The notes beneath the pieces are model-generated. The model was not told the origin of the DNA, searched no databases, and worked only from the letters and a program-made list of their open reading frames with translations. This document shows positions 53,228-64,000 of a DNA stretch of 64,000 nt, piece after piece. This DNA is from Cedecea colo (GTDB lineage: Bacteria; Pseudomonadota; Gammaproteobacteria; Enterobacterales; Enterobacteriaceae). Location: NCBI RefSeq assembly GCF_011808225.1, contig NZ_SOYS01000007.1:171080-235079 (forward strand), given 5' to 3'. The stretch's first letter is position 1. Each line of letters begins with the position of its first letter. Made by a program: the position numbers and the translations under genes.

Positions 53228-53255
53228 TTGAAATTAACTACACTAAGCCTCATGT
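53228..53255 (+). promoter_or_regulatory. Candidate heat-shock (sigma-32) promoter of prlC
   Basis: TTGAAA (53228-53233), 14 bases, then CCTCATGT (53248-53255) resembles the sigma-32 consensus (CTTGAA, spacer, CCCCATnT). E. coli prlC-rsmJ is known to be heat-shock-inducible. The predicted start is about 60 bases before the ATG. Confidence 0.6.
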
Positions 53256-53319
53256 TAGTTAGATTGCCTTTGTAGCGCTAGCTGAGCGCTCTACTTATCG
53301 GATACCAGGAACCGCGCTT

Positions 53320-55362
53320 ATGACCAATCCATTGTTGACTCCTTTCGATCTGCCTCCGTTTTCCGCTCTGCTTCCTGAACATGTTGTTCCTGCCGTGCAG
53401 CAAGCGCTGGATGACTGCCGTGAGAAGGTGGAAAGCGTTGTGGCGCAAGGCGCGCCTTACCGTTGGGATAATCTTTGCCAGCCGCTGGCAGAAGTGGACG
53501 ATCGTCTGGGCCGCATTTTCTCCCCGGTAAGCCATCTGAATTCCGTGCAGAACAGCCCGGAGCTGCGTGAGGCCTACGAGCAAACGCTGCCGCTGCTGTC
53601 TGAATACAGCACCTGGGTTGGCCAGCATGAAGGTTTATACCAGGCATATCGCGATTTGCGCGACGGCGCGTACTATGCCGATCTGAGCGTGGCGGAGAAA
53701 AAAGCCGTTGCTAACGCGCTGCGTGATTTCAAGCTTTCCGGTATCGGCCTGCCAAAAGAAAAACAGAAGCGCTACGGTGAAATCGCCGCGCGTCTGTCCG
53801 AACTGGGCTCCACCTACAGTAACAACGTGCTCGACGCGACGATGGGCTGGAGCAAGCTCATCACCGATGAATCTGAGCTGGCCGGTATGCCGGAAAGCGC
53901 CCTGGCGGCGGCTCGCGCTCAGGCCGAAGCGAAAGAACAGGAAGGCTGGCTGTTAACGCTGGATATTCCAAGTTATTTACCTGTACTTACTTATTGCGAA
54001 AACCGCGCGCTGCGTGAAGAGATGTATCGCGCCTACGTCACTCGCGCCTCCGATCAGGGGCCAAACGCGGGCAAGTGGGACAACACGCCGGTAATGGAAG
54101 AAATTCTGGCGCTGCGCCACGAGCTGGCGCAGTTGTTGAGCTTTGGCAACTATGCGGAAAAATCGCTGGCCACCAAAATGGCAGAAAATCCGCAGCAGGT
54201 ACTGGAGTTTCTGACCGATCTTGCAAAACGTGCGCGTCCGCAAGGCGAAGCTGAACTGGCGCAACTGCGTGCTTTCGCGAAGAAAGAATTCAACGTTGAC
54301 GAGCTGGAACCATGGGACATCACCTGGTACAGCGAAAAACAGAAACAGCATCTGTACAGCATCAGCGATGAACAACTCCGCCCTTACTTCCCGGAAAACC
54401 GTGCCGTAGCGGGCCTGTTCGAGGTGGTGAAACGTATTTACGGTATTACCGCCAAAGAGCGCAAAGATATCGACGTCTGGCATCCGGACGTGCGTTTCTT
54501 CGAGCTGTATGACGAAAAAAACGAACTGCGCGGCAGCTTCTACCTAGACCTGTACGCCCGTGAAAACAAACGCGGCGGGGCGTGGATGGATGACTGCGTG
54601 GGCCAGTTGCGCAAAGCCGACGGCTCGCTGCAAAAACCGGTCGCTTACCTGACCTGTAACTTTAACCGTCCGGTGAAGGGCAAACCTGCGCTGTTTACCC
54701 ACGACGAAGTGATCACCCTGTTCCATGAGTTCGGTCACGGTCTGCATCATATGCTGACTGAGGTTGAGACGGCGGGCGTTTCCGGTATCAACGGCGTGCC
54801 GTGGGATGCGGTCGAGCTGCCAAGCCAGTTTATGGAAAACTGGTGCTGGGAGCCGGACGCGCTGGCGTTTATCTCCGGCCATTTCGAAACCGGCGAACCG
54901 TTGCCAAAAGCGCTGCTGGATAAAATGCTGGCGGCGAAGAATTACCAGGCGGCGCTGTTTATCCTGCGTCAGCTTGAGTTCGGCCTGTTCGATTTCCGCC
55001 TGCATGCCGAATTTAACCCTGAGCAGGGGGCGAAAGTGCTGGATACGCTGGCAGAAATCAAGAAACAGGTCGCCGTGGTGCCAGGGCCGCAGTGGGGTCG
55101 CTTCCCGCACGCTTTCAGCCATATTTTTGCAGGCGGCTACGCTGCGGGTTACTACAGCTATCTGTGGGCTGACGTGCTGGCCGCGGACGCCTACTCCCGC
55201 TTCGAAGAAGAAGGTATTTTCAACCGCGAAACCGGGCAGGCTTTCCTTGATAACATTCTGACCCGCGGTGGATCTGAAGAGCCGATGGAATTATTCAAAC
55301 GCTTCCGTGGCCGTGAGCCGCAGCTCGATGCCATGCTTGCGCATTACGGCATCAAGGGCTGA
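53320..55362 (+). CDS. prlC: Oligopeptidase A PrlC
   Basis: Cytosolic M3 (thimet) zinc metallopeptidase that degrades short peptides, including cleaved signal peptides. The 680 residues match E. coli PrlC. The zinc motif HEFGH is at 469-473 in [13 protein letters not shown], and the third ligand is in the downstream helix ([10 protein letters not shown]). The C-terminal [21 protein letters not shown] block closes the substrate channel. It is followed after 8 bases by rsmJ, with which it forms an operon, and has a sigma-32-like promoter. Confidence 0.96.
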   Translation: MTNPLLTPFDLPPFSALLPEHVVPAVQQALDDCREKVESVVAQGAPYRWDNLCQPLAEVDDRLGRIFSPVSHLNSVQNSPELREAYEQTLPLLSEYSTWVGQHEGLYQAYRDLRDGAYYADLSVAEKKAVANALRDFKLSGIGLPKEKQKRYGEIAARLSELGSTYSNNVLDATMGWSKLITDESELAGMPESALAAARAQAEAKEQEGWLLTLDIPSYLPVLTYCENRALREEMYRAYVTRASDQGPNAGKWDNTPVMEEILALRHELAQLLSFGNYAEKSLATKMAENPQQVLEFLTDLAKRARPQGEAELAQLRAFAKKEFNVDELEPWDITWYSEKQKQHLYSISDEQLRPYFPENRAVAGLFEVVKRIYGITAKERKDIDVWHPDVRFFELYDEKNELRGSFYLDLYARENKRGGAWMDDCVGQLRKADGSLQKPVAYLTCNFNRPVKGKPALFTHDEVITLFHEFGHGLHHMLTEVETAGVSGINGVPWDAVELPSQFMENWCWEPDALAFISGHFETGEPLPKALLDKMLAAKNYQAALFILRQLEFGLFDFRLHAEFNPEQGAKVLDTLAEIKKQVAVVPGPQWGRFPHAFSHIFAGGYAAGYYSYLWADVLAADAYSRFEEEGIFNRETGQAFLDNILTRGGSEEPMELFKRFRGREPQLDAMLAHYGIKG

Positions 55363-55370
55363 GCCATTTC

Positions 55371-56135
55371 GTGAAAATCTGTTTACTGACTGAATCAGGC
55401 GCCGACTCCGGCGCCTTATCTCTTTTGAGCGAGCGTTGGGGGCTGACGCACGACGAAGACGCCGTAATGGCGCTGGTTTTAACGGCGGAACATCTGGAGT
55501 TACGTAAGCGAGATGAGCCAAAACTTGGCGGTATTTTTGTCGATTTTGTCTCAGGTGCGATGGCGCATCGCCGTAAGTTTGGCGGCGGGCGAGGTGAGGC
55601 GGTAGCAAAAGCTGTCGGCATCAAAAGCGGTTATCTGCCCGGCGTGGTGGACGCTACTGCGGGATTAGGCCGCGATGCGTTTATACTGGCCTCTGTCGGC
55701 TGTCGTGTGCGAATGTTAGAACGTAACCCGGTAGTTGCCGCATTGCTTGATGATGGCCTGCGCCGTGGCTATCAGGATATGGAAATCGGCGGCTGGTTGC
55801 AGGAGCGTTTACAGCTTATCCACGCCTCAAGCCTTACCGCACTAAGCGATATCTCCCCGCGCCCGGAAGTGGTTTACCTCGACCCGATGTTTCCGCATAA
55901 GCAAAAAAGCGCGCTGGTGAAAAAAGAGATGCGTGTGTTCCAGTTGCTGGTGGGGCCGGATGAAGACGCAGACGGTTTGCTGGAACCTGCGCGGCGGCTG
56001 GCAACTAAACGCGTCGTGGTAAAACGGCCGGATTATGCGCCACCGCTTGGCGGCCTGGAAACCCACAACGCCGTGGTGACCAAAGGCCATCGTTTTGATA
56101 TTTATTCCGGGACGGCGGAAACAGCGCTGGAGTAA
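55371..56135 (+). CDS. rsmJ: 16S rRNA (G1516-N2)-methyltransferase RsmJ
   Basis: SAM-dependent methyltransferase for G1516 of 16S rRNA. It is a 254-residue protein starting at GTG 55371, as in E. coli. Motifs include [19 protein letters not shown] (SAM site, ~91-109), [14 protein letters not shown] and the catalytic YLDPMFPHK. It is co-transcribed with prlC. In E. coli the peptide transporter gene dtpB lies between rsmJ and uspA; here that gene is absent. Confidence 0.95.
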   Translation: MKICLLTESGADSGALSLLSERWGLTHDEDAVMALVLTAEHLELRKRDEPKLGGIFVDFVSGAMAHRRKFGGGRGEAVAKAVGIKSGYLPGVVDATAGLGRDAFILASVGCRVRMLERNPVVAALLDDGLRRGYQDMEIGGWLQERLQLIHASSLTALSDISPRPEVVYLDPMFPHKQKSALVKKEMRVFQLLVGPDEDADGLLEPARRLATKRVVVKRPDYAPPLGGLETHNAVVTKGHRFDIYSGTAETALE

Positions 56136-56142
56136 AAAATAA

Positions 56143-56230
56143 GTAGGGCGGATAGGCTTGCGTCATCCGCCGCTACTTTAGTACTGCTATATCTTTTCAG
56201 GCGGATGGCGCTGACGCTTATCCACCCTGC
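56143..56230. repeat. Paired REP/BIME-like element between rsmJ and uspA
   Basis: GTAGGGCGGATAGGC with TCATCCGCC (56143-56171), and GGCGGATGGCGCTGACGCTT followed by ATCCACCCTGCC (56200-56231), are two palindromic units of the dispersed family. They sit between the convergent rsmJ and uspA genes. Confidence 0.65.
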
Positions 56231-56251
56231 CATTTAGCGAATTAATAATTC

Positions 56252-56689
56252 TTAATCTTCGTCTTCGTCACGCAGCGGCACGATCAGCATATCGATATGT
56301 ACGGTGTTGATAAGCTGGCGTGCGGAAGACATCAGCTTGCTCCAGAAATCCTGATGATGTCCGCAAACCACCAGGTCCATATCGTATTTTTTAATAGCGT
56401 CTACCAGCACCTGGCCCAGATCGCCGCTGCCGCTCAGGGTTTCGGCAATGGGATAACCTGCGCCGTTAGAAAGCTCGCTCAGCGCGTGGTGCGTCTCCTC
56501 AGAGATGCGCTTTTGCATATCTCCCAGATTGACATCAATCAGGCCGGTGTAGAGATCGGAGTAATTTACATCGACGTGAATCAGGGAAACCTTCGCGTTG
56601 TAAGGGCGCGCCATAGAAACGGCTTTTTCTACCAGTATTTTGCTCTCCGGGGAGAGATCTACCGCGATCAGAATGTGTTTGTAAGCCAT
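56252..56689 (-). CDS. uspA: Universal stress protein A
   Basis: A small cytosolic protein (145 residues) induced by growth arrest and many stresses. The Usp fold is clear: [23 protein letters not shown] at the start and the C-terminal [31 protein letters not shown]. It belongs to the UspA subtype, which lacks the canonical G-2x-G-9x-G ATP-binding motif. The divergent uspB lies upstream, as in E. coli. Confidence 0.95.
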   Translation of the reverse strand: MAYKHILIAVDLSPESKILVEKAVSMARPYNAKVSLIHVDVNYSDLYTGLIDVNLGDMQKRISEETHHALSELSNGAGYPIAETLSGSGDLGQVLVDAIKKYDMDLVVCGHHQDFWSKLMSSARQLINTVHIDMLIVPLRDEDED

Positions 56690-57017
56690 AATGTTACTCC
56701 TTCCGTAAGATGTTCCCGTGCGTCTTTGGATTACAGCGTAAAGACTTCATATTGTAGATGATATTTCTACCCTATCCCGAATGATAAAAACCGTCAATGC
56801 GCCATCCTTTTAAACATTCACGCGCAAAATAACGGTTGCCGTATTGATAATAATTAACGTAGTGGCGAAAAAAATAATGGATCTCCTACACTATTAAATA
56901 AGCCGTTCCGGAAACCTGTATGAACCGGTGGCTTTTGATTGCTGAACTGTCTGTCGAGATTGTCGGGGTGAGCGGTCGTCCTGGAGCGATGCTCTGTGGC
57001 TACGCCGGGAGGGGAAC
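56690..57017. promoter_or_regulatory. uspA-uspB divergent promoter region
   Basis: About 330 bases between divergent uspA and uspB, AT-rich at 56760-56900. It must contain both promoters (uspB is RpoS-dependent in E. coli). No single promoter could be called with confidence. GGAGGGGAAC (57009-57016 region) is the ribosome site of uspB. Confidence 0.5.
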
Positions 57018-57353
57018 ATGATCAGCACCGTTGCGCTATTTTGGGCGCTTTGTGTAGTTTGTCTGGTGAATATGGCGCGTTACTACTCATCATTGCGCGC
57101 TTTGTTAGTCGTGCTTCGTGGATGCGATCCGCTGCTGTATCAGTACGTCGACGGCGGGGGATTTTTTACAGCACATGGTCAACCCAGTAAACAGATTCGC
57201 CTGGTGCGTTATATTTACGCCCAGCGCTATCTGGATCATCACGACGATGAGTTTATCCGCCGCTGTGAAAGGCTCCGCCGCCAGTTTATGCTGACCAGCG
57301 CGCTGTGCGGCCTGGTGATTATCAGCCTTATCGGGTTGATGATTTGGCACTGA
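57018..57353 (+). CDS. uspB: Universal stress protein B
   Basis: A 111-residue inner-membrane protein with a helix at each end ([20 protein letters not shown] and [15 protein letters not shown]). In E. coli it is RpoS-controlled and linked to ethanol tolerance in stationary phase. Length and sequence agree with the E. coli protein. It is divergent from uspA and convergent with pitA, with a shared terminator between. Confidence 0.94.
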   Translation: MISTVALFWALCVVCLVNMARYYSSLRALLVVLRGCDPLLYQYVDGGGFFTAHGQPSKQIRLVRYIYAQRYLDHHDDEFIRRCERLRRQFMLTSALCGLVIISLIGLMIWH

Positions 57354-57371
57354 GTCTTTGAAAGCAACGTG

Positions 57372-57405
57372 AAAAAAAACGGGCCAGTAAACTGACCCGT
57401 TTTTT
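57372..57405. terminator. Bidirectional terminator between uspB and pitA
   Basis: AAAAAAAACGGGCCAG-TAAA-CTGACCCGTTTTTT, a stem with one mismatch, has A- and T-runs on both sides, so it can end transcription from both directions. Confidence 0.88.
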
Positions 57406-57422
57406 ACTTTTAAACTACAGCG

Positions 57423-58925
57423 TTAGATTAAGTGCAGTGAAATCCAGTAAAGCCCGCCTGACAACAAAATCGAGACCGGCAGGGTGAAGACCCAGGCCAT
57501 CAGAATATTTGTTACCGTCTTACGCTGCAGACCGCCACCGTCAACCACCATTGTCCCCGCAACGGAGGAGGAAAGAACGTGGGTGGTGGAAACCGGCATC
57601 CCGGTGTAGCTGGCAATACCGATGGAGACGGCGGCTGTCATCTGCGCGGACATACCCTGCGCATACGTCATGCCTTTCTTACCAATCTTCTCACCGATAG
57701 TGGTCGCCACGCGACGCCAGCCAATCATGGTACCGATGCCGAGCGCCAGAGCGACCGCCATGATAATCCAGATAGGGGCATACTCGATGGTATACAGCAG
57801 GTCTGTTTTCAGCTCTTTTAAGAAGCGCTTATCATCCGGTTTGGTTTCCGGAAGGCCAGCCGCTTTCTCTGCGGTATCAGAGATGCACAGCAGCAGACGG
57901 CGCATGTGGCTGCGCTGCTCCACGCTGAGCTTATCGTAGCTGTCGATATTACCCAGCAACTCTTTGGCGCGCTGTACGGCAACCGTGGCGCGGCTTGCAT
58001 CGCAATGGAACTCTGTCGGTTTACCCTGGCTCTGAACCTCTTCCGGCCCGGGAATGGCCGGATTAAGCTCCACCACGTGCTTAATGACATCGCCGTGCTG
58101 CGCGTAATACTGCTCAAGGTGCGTAATGGCGTCGCGGGTGCGGGCAATATCGTAGCCGGAGGCGTTCATATTGACCACAAAGCCCGCAGGCGCCACGCCA
58201 ATCAGTACCAGCATAATCAGGCCGATGCCTTTCTGACCGTCGTTTGCGCCGTGGGAGAAACTCACGCCGATGGCGGAAAGAATCAGGGCGATACGCGTCC
58301 AGAACGGCGGTTTTTTCTTGCCGTCCTTTTTCTCACGCTCGGCCGGAGTGAGGTGGATACGGCGACGCTTTTTGGTGCCGCTCCAGTAGCGACGTAGCAA
58401 AAAGATAAGTCCGCCCGCAATCACCAGACCCACAATCGGGGAGAGGATCAACGACATGAATATCCCAATCACCTTCGGGATATTGAGCGCATCGACTACG
58501 GAAGTCCCGGTCATCAACGCGTTGGTCAAACCAATGCCAATAATGGCACCGATAAGCGTATGGGAGCTGGAGGCCGGCAGACCACAATACCAGGTGCCGA
58601 GGTTCCAGATAATAGCGGCCAGTAACATAGAGAACACCATGGCCAGGCCATGAGCGGACCCTACGTTCAACAGCAGGTCCGTTGGCAACATATGCACGAT
58701 CGCATACGCCACGCTCAACCCGCCGAGCAGAACGCCGAGGAAGTTAAATACCGCAGCCATTACCACCGCCAGTTGCGATCGCATAGCGCGGGTATAGATG
58801 ACGGTTGCCACTGCGTTTGCAGTGTCATGGAAGCCGTTGATCGCTTCGTAGAAGAGAACAAATGCCAGAGCAAGTAATAACAAAAGCCCCGTATGCATAT
58901 CGAGGCCAGCAAACAAATGTAGCAT
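57423..58925 (-). CDS. pitA: Low-affinity metal-phosphate:proton symporter PitA
   Basis: An inner-membrane transporter (500 residues) that imports phosphate as a neutral metal complex with protons. The PHO4 family signature [18 protein letters not shown] is near residues 31-48 and its repeat [18 protein letters not shown] near the C-terminus. A cytoplasmic loop (~190-380) separates the two halves. The location next to uspB and divergent from yhiN matches E. coli. Confidence 0.95.
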   Translation of the reverse strand: MLHLFAGLDMHTGLLLLLALAFVLFYEAINGFHDTANAVATVIYTRAMRSQLAVVMAAVFNFLGVLLGGLSVAYAIVHMLPTDLLLNVGSAHGLAMVFSMLLAAIIWNLGTWYCGLPASSSHTLIGAIIGIGLTNALMTGTSVVDALNIPKVIGIFMSLILSPIVGLVIAGGLIFLLRRYWSGTKKRRRIHLTPAEREKKDGKKKPPFWTRIALILSAIGVSFSHGANDGQKGIGLIMLVLIGVAPAGFVVNMNASGYDIARTRDAITHLEQYYAQHGDVIKHVVELNPAIPGPEEVQSQGKPTEFHCDASRATVAVQRAKELLGNIDSYDKLSVEQRSHMRRLLLCISDTAEKAAGLPETKPDDKRFLKELKTDLLYTIEYAPIWIIMAVALALGIGTMIGWRRVATTIGEKIGKKGMTYAQGMSAQMTAAVSIGIASYTGMPVSTTHVLSSSVAGTMVVDGGGLQRKTVTNILMAWVFTLPVSILLSGGLYWISLHLI

Positions 58926-59154
58926 AGACGTTACGCCATTTTGAGGACATGAACGCGGCGCATTATGTAAGACAACGGCTTAATGCGCCAAGTGAAATAT
59001 AGACTTTTCTTGATGTTTGTTGTGTCGAAGCTAAACAAAGAAAATATTTACATTTTGTTTTTCAACTACCTGCAATTGTTAACGCGCTTTAAGCTGGTGC
59101 GACCAGCATTCGATCTTTACAATTCCCACCCTTAAGCATAGTCGGGAGTCGGTC

Positions 59155-60351
59155 GTGGAAAAGTTTGATGCCGTTATTATTGGTGCGGGTGCAGCCGGAA
59201 TGTTTTGTGCGGCGATGGCCGGTCAGGCGGGCAGCCGCGTGTTACTTATCGATAATGGTAAAAAACCAGGCCGCAAAATCCTTATGTCGGGCGGGGGACG
59301 CTGCAACTTTACTAACCTTTATACCGAACCTGCGTCCTATCTGAGCCAAAACCCGCATTTCTGTAAGTCTGCCCTGGCGCGTTATACCCAGTGGGATTTT
59401 ATCGACATGGTCGGTAAACACGGCATCGCATGGCATGAAAAAACCCTCGGTCAGCTATTCTGCGATGACTCGGCGCAGCAGATTGTCGATATGCTGGTGG
59501 CCGAATGCGAGAAAGGCCGGGTCACGACGCGCCTGCGTAGCGAAGTGCTGGATATTGAGCAAGGCGAAGGCGGTTTTACTCTCCGGCTTAACGGCGACGA
59601 CGTTCATGCGGGCAAACTGGTGATTGCTTCCGGCGGGCTTTCTATGCCCGGGCTGGGCGCTACGCCGTTCGGTTACAAGGTTGCGGAACAGTTTGGCCTG
59701 AAAGTGCTGCCAACCCGTGCGGGGCTTGTGCCGTTTACTTTGCATAAACCGCTTCTGGAACAATTACAGGTATTGTCGGGCGTATCGGTGCCTGCGGTCA
59801 TTAGCGCAGAAAACAGCGTCAGCTTCCGCGAAAGCTTGCTGTTCACCCATCGCGGTCTTTCTGGTCCCGCCGTTTTACAACTTTCCAGCTACTGGCAGCC
59901 CGGTGAGTTTGTTAGCGTTAACTTACTGCCGGATACCGATCTGGATGCGTTTATCAATGAACAACGTGCCGCCCATCCGAATCAGAGTTTGAAAAATACG
60001 CTCGCCATAATGCTGCCAAAACGTCTGGTAGAATGCCTGCAAAAGCTGGAGCAAATTCCTGACGTCACGCTAAAACAGCTCAACGTGCGTCAGCAAAGCG
60101 AACTGGTTGCAACCCTGCAATCCTGGCGCGTACAGCCTAACGGCACGGAAGGTTACCGCACCGCAGAAGTTACCCTGGGCGGCGTGGATACGAACGAATT
60201 AAGCTCGCGCACGATGGAAGCCAAAAAAGTACCGGGCCTGTATTTCATCGGAGAGGTGGTAGACGTCACCGGCTGGCTGGGCGGTTATAACTTCCAGTGG
60301 GCCTGGAGCTCCGCCTGGGCCTGCGCTCAGGCGCTAAGCGTGTCCAATTAA
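59155..60351 (+). CDS. yhiN: HI0933-family flavoprotein YhiN
   Basis: A 398-residue FAD-binding oxidoreductase of the HI0933/BaiN family. The FAD motif VIIGAGAAGMFCAAMA (~8-23) and the C-terminal YFIGEVVDVTGWLGGYNFQWAWSS, which contacts FAD, are diagnostic, with RKILMSGGGRCNFTN in between. The start is GTG 59155, giving MEKFDAVIIGAG. The reaction in the cell is not established. It is divergent from pitA as in E. coli. Downstream synteny ends, and the beta-glucoside operon follows on the other strand. Confidence 0.93.
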   Translation: MEKFDAVIIGAGAAGMFCAAMAGQAGSRVLLIDNGKKPGRKILMSGGGRCNFTNLYTEPASYLSQNPHFCKSALARYTQWDFIDMVGKHGIAWHEKTLGQLFCDDSAQQIVDMLVAECEKGRVTTRLRSEVLDIEQGEGGFTLRLNGDDVHAGKLVIASGGLSMPGLGATPFGYKVAEQFGLKVLPTRAGLVPFTLHKPLLEQLQVLSGVSVPAVISAENSVSFRESLLFTHRGLSGPAVLQLSSYWQPGEFVSVNLLPDTDLDAFINEQRAAHPNQSLKNTLAIMLPKRLVECLQKLEQIPDVTLKQLNVRQQSELVATLQSWRVQPNGTEGYRTAEVTLGGVDTNELSSRTMEAKKVPGLYFIGEVVDVTGWLGGYNFQWAWSSAWACAQALSVSN

Positions 60352-60598
60352 ATAAGACGGATACTTATTAATTAGCGGTGCCTGGCATGTTGATTGTCTT
60401 ATTTTCTCGAAGAGATAATAGTGGTATTCGATTGGCTATACGTAAGTTTTGCATAAAAGCCATGTCTGCCGATATGGCTTTTTATAGAGCATTAGCTAAG
60501 CATTCAACACCCTGTTTTTTATGATATTGATAATGCACACTGCGGGTTAGCTGCCAGCATTCTGACTATTATTAGTCGGTAATGCCTGAGCGATATGA

Positions 60599-61432
60599 TT
60601 ATGATTCAGCAGCCAGGCGACTGATGTGTATACTTAACCAGGTAAGTTCACTTTTTGAAAGCGCAAGCGCATATTTTTCTGAAATATAATCCCGTATAGC
60701 CCAGGCCACGGACATTGCCGATGGATGAAATTTCAAAAGCTCTTCATAAAAATCATTATTTTCATCATAAACAATATTATTGCTGGTTACCCTTTCAGCA
60801 AAATAACGAAGGTGCGTAATAAAGCGATTATAGTTTATTGTGTCCGTATCAATACTCTTTTTAAATTTGTATCTGACTATTTCGCAAACTCTGTTTACTA
60901 TTTGTACTTGTGCGTGAGCATCGCCTCCCTGGTTTTCAGAGGACGCATTGATAAGATGAAAGGCGATATGTACCGCTTCATCTTCTGGCAGTTCTGTATT
61001 GAACCTGGCCGCTATAATATCTCTGGCCATTACGCCAATTTCATACTCTTTCTTATAGTACCGTTTAACTTCCCAGCTTAATTTATTGACGATGTTGGTG
61101 CCTGAGCGACTTCTTTCAACAGCGTAATAAAGGTGCTCTGATAATGTAAAAAGCAGCACGCTATTCAACTTTGACGCGTAAGCTTTTTGCGCCATAACGA
61201 TGATATCGTGTGTTGCTTCAAAAAAGGCTGCAGGTATATCGTCAGTAAGTGAAAGGAAATGCCGCGATTTCATGGTTTCCAGCGGAATGAAGACCTGCTC
61301 GATGTCAGCCAGCTCGACAGTTGTTCCTGCTCTGGTGTTGAATCCAATCCCTTTTCCAAACAAAATCATTTCACTGTTGTTGTTATCCACCAGTAACATG
61401 CTGTTGTTCAGGGTTTTTTTAACTTTAATCAC
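60599..61432 (-). CDS. BglG/LicT-family transcription antiterminator
   Basis: A 277-residue RNA-binding antiterminator. An N-terminal CAT domain (~1-55, KTLNNSMLLVDNNNSEMILFGKGIGF) binds a leader RNA, and two PTS-regulation domains (~65-165 and ~170-277) carry the phosphorylatable histidines, for example in DEAVHIAFHLINA and the C-terminal WLSIHISRL. It is last in the operon after the PTS and hydrolase genes, unlike bglGFB where the regulator is first. Its RNA target is probably ahead of the PTS gene, outside the window. Confidence 0.9.
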   Translation of the reverse strand: MIKVKKTLNNSMLLVDNNNSEMILFGKGIGFNTRAGTTVELADIEQVFIPLETMKSRHFLSLTDDIPAAFFEATHDIIVMAQKAYASKLNSVLLFTLSEHLYYAVERSRSGTNIVNKLSWEVKRYYKKEYEIGVMARDIIAARFNTELPEDEAVHIAFHLINASSENQGGDAHAQVQIVNRVCEIVRYKFKKSIDTDTINYNRFITHLRYFAERVTSNNIVYDENNDFYEELLKFHPSAMSVAWAIRDYISEKYALALSKSELTWLSIHISRLAAES

Positions 61433-61460
61433 GATACTATCCCGCAGCTATTATTTTCAG

Positions 61461-64000
<2,540 letters not shown>

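Overview
The window is chromosomal DNA of a member of the Enterobacteriaceae. The gene order yhjX-eptB-tRNA(Pro)-dppABCDF-[bcs]-pdeK-dctA-yhjJ-kdgK-pdeH-yhjG-yhjE-yhjD-yhjC, and later gor-rlmJ-prlC-rsmJ-uspA-uspB-pitA-yhiN, is that of the Escherichia/Enterobacter/Klebsiella group, and most proteins are recognisable orthologues. A cellulose operon of the bcsOQABCDZ type (with BcsD) sits where E. coli K-12 has bcsEFG/bcsRQABZC. This points to an Enterobacter-, Cedecea-, Kosakonia- or Klebsiella-like genus rather than Escherichia or Salmonella. A consensus FliA promoter before pdeH suggests a flagellated strain. The species cannot be fixed from this window.

Layout. (1) 1-1478: end of an ethanolamine ammonia-lyase pair, eutBC. 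(2) 1616-4874: the pyruvate-induced transporter yhjX with a YpdB-type direct repeat, then eptB (LPS phosphoethanolamine transferase). (3) 4934-5473: a tRNA-Pro(UGG) gene followed by two further near-identical copies of its 3' end plus terminator. (4) 5474-11866: the dipeptide ABC transporter operon dppABCDF. (5) 11893-12532: a parDE-type toxin-antitoxin module. (6) 13064-26557: the cellulose operon bcsOQABCDZ and the c-di-GMP phosphodiesterase gene pdeK. (7) 26734-38367: dctA, yhjJ, kdgK, pdeH, yhjG, an inserted ccdAB module, yhjE, yhjD and yhjC. (8) 38478-49896: a variable block, where E. coli K-12 carries its acid-fitness region: an SDR oxidoreductase, a YgiW-like OB-fold protein, a DHCW-type cupin, yjiS/yjiR homologues, a HEPN-TM-ankyrin-like protein, a four-gene siderophore uptake operon and an IS3-family relic. 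(9) 49937-60351: gor, a bactofilin gene with a translationally coupled leader ORF, rlmJ, prlC, rsmJ, uspA, uspB, pitA and yhiN. (10) 60599-64000: a beta-glucoside PTS operon, cut by the window end.

How the parts work together. Cellulose synthesis (BcsA carries a c-di-GMP-binding PilZ domain) lies beside PdeK and close to PdeH. PdeH is FliA-controlled, so motility and cellulose output are probably linked oppositely through c-di-GMP. Nutrient uptake is prominent: dipeptides, C4-dicarboxylates, phosphate, ferric siderophore, beta-glucosides and pyruvate-linked YhjX. Two toxin-antitoxin modules sit at synteny breakpoints.

The most unusual items are the tandem tRNA-tail repeats, the HEPN-TM-ankyrin-like protein, the 35-codon ORF whose stop overlaps the start of a membrane-anchored bactofilin, and the IS relic that ends exactly at the gor terminator hairpin. 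Product names rest on recognising protein families by eye; no database search was run.
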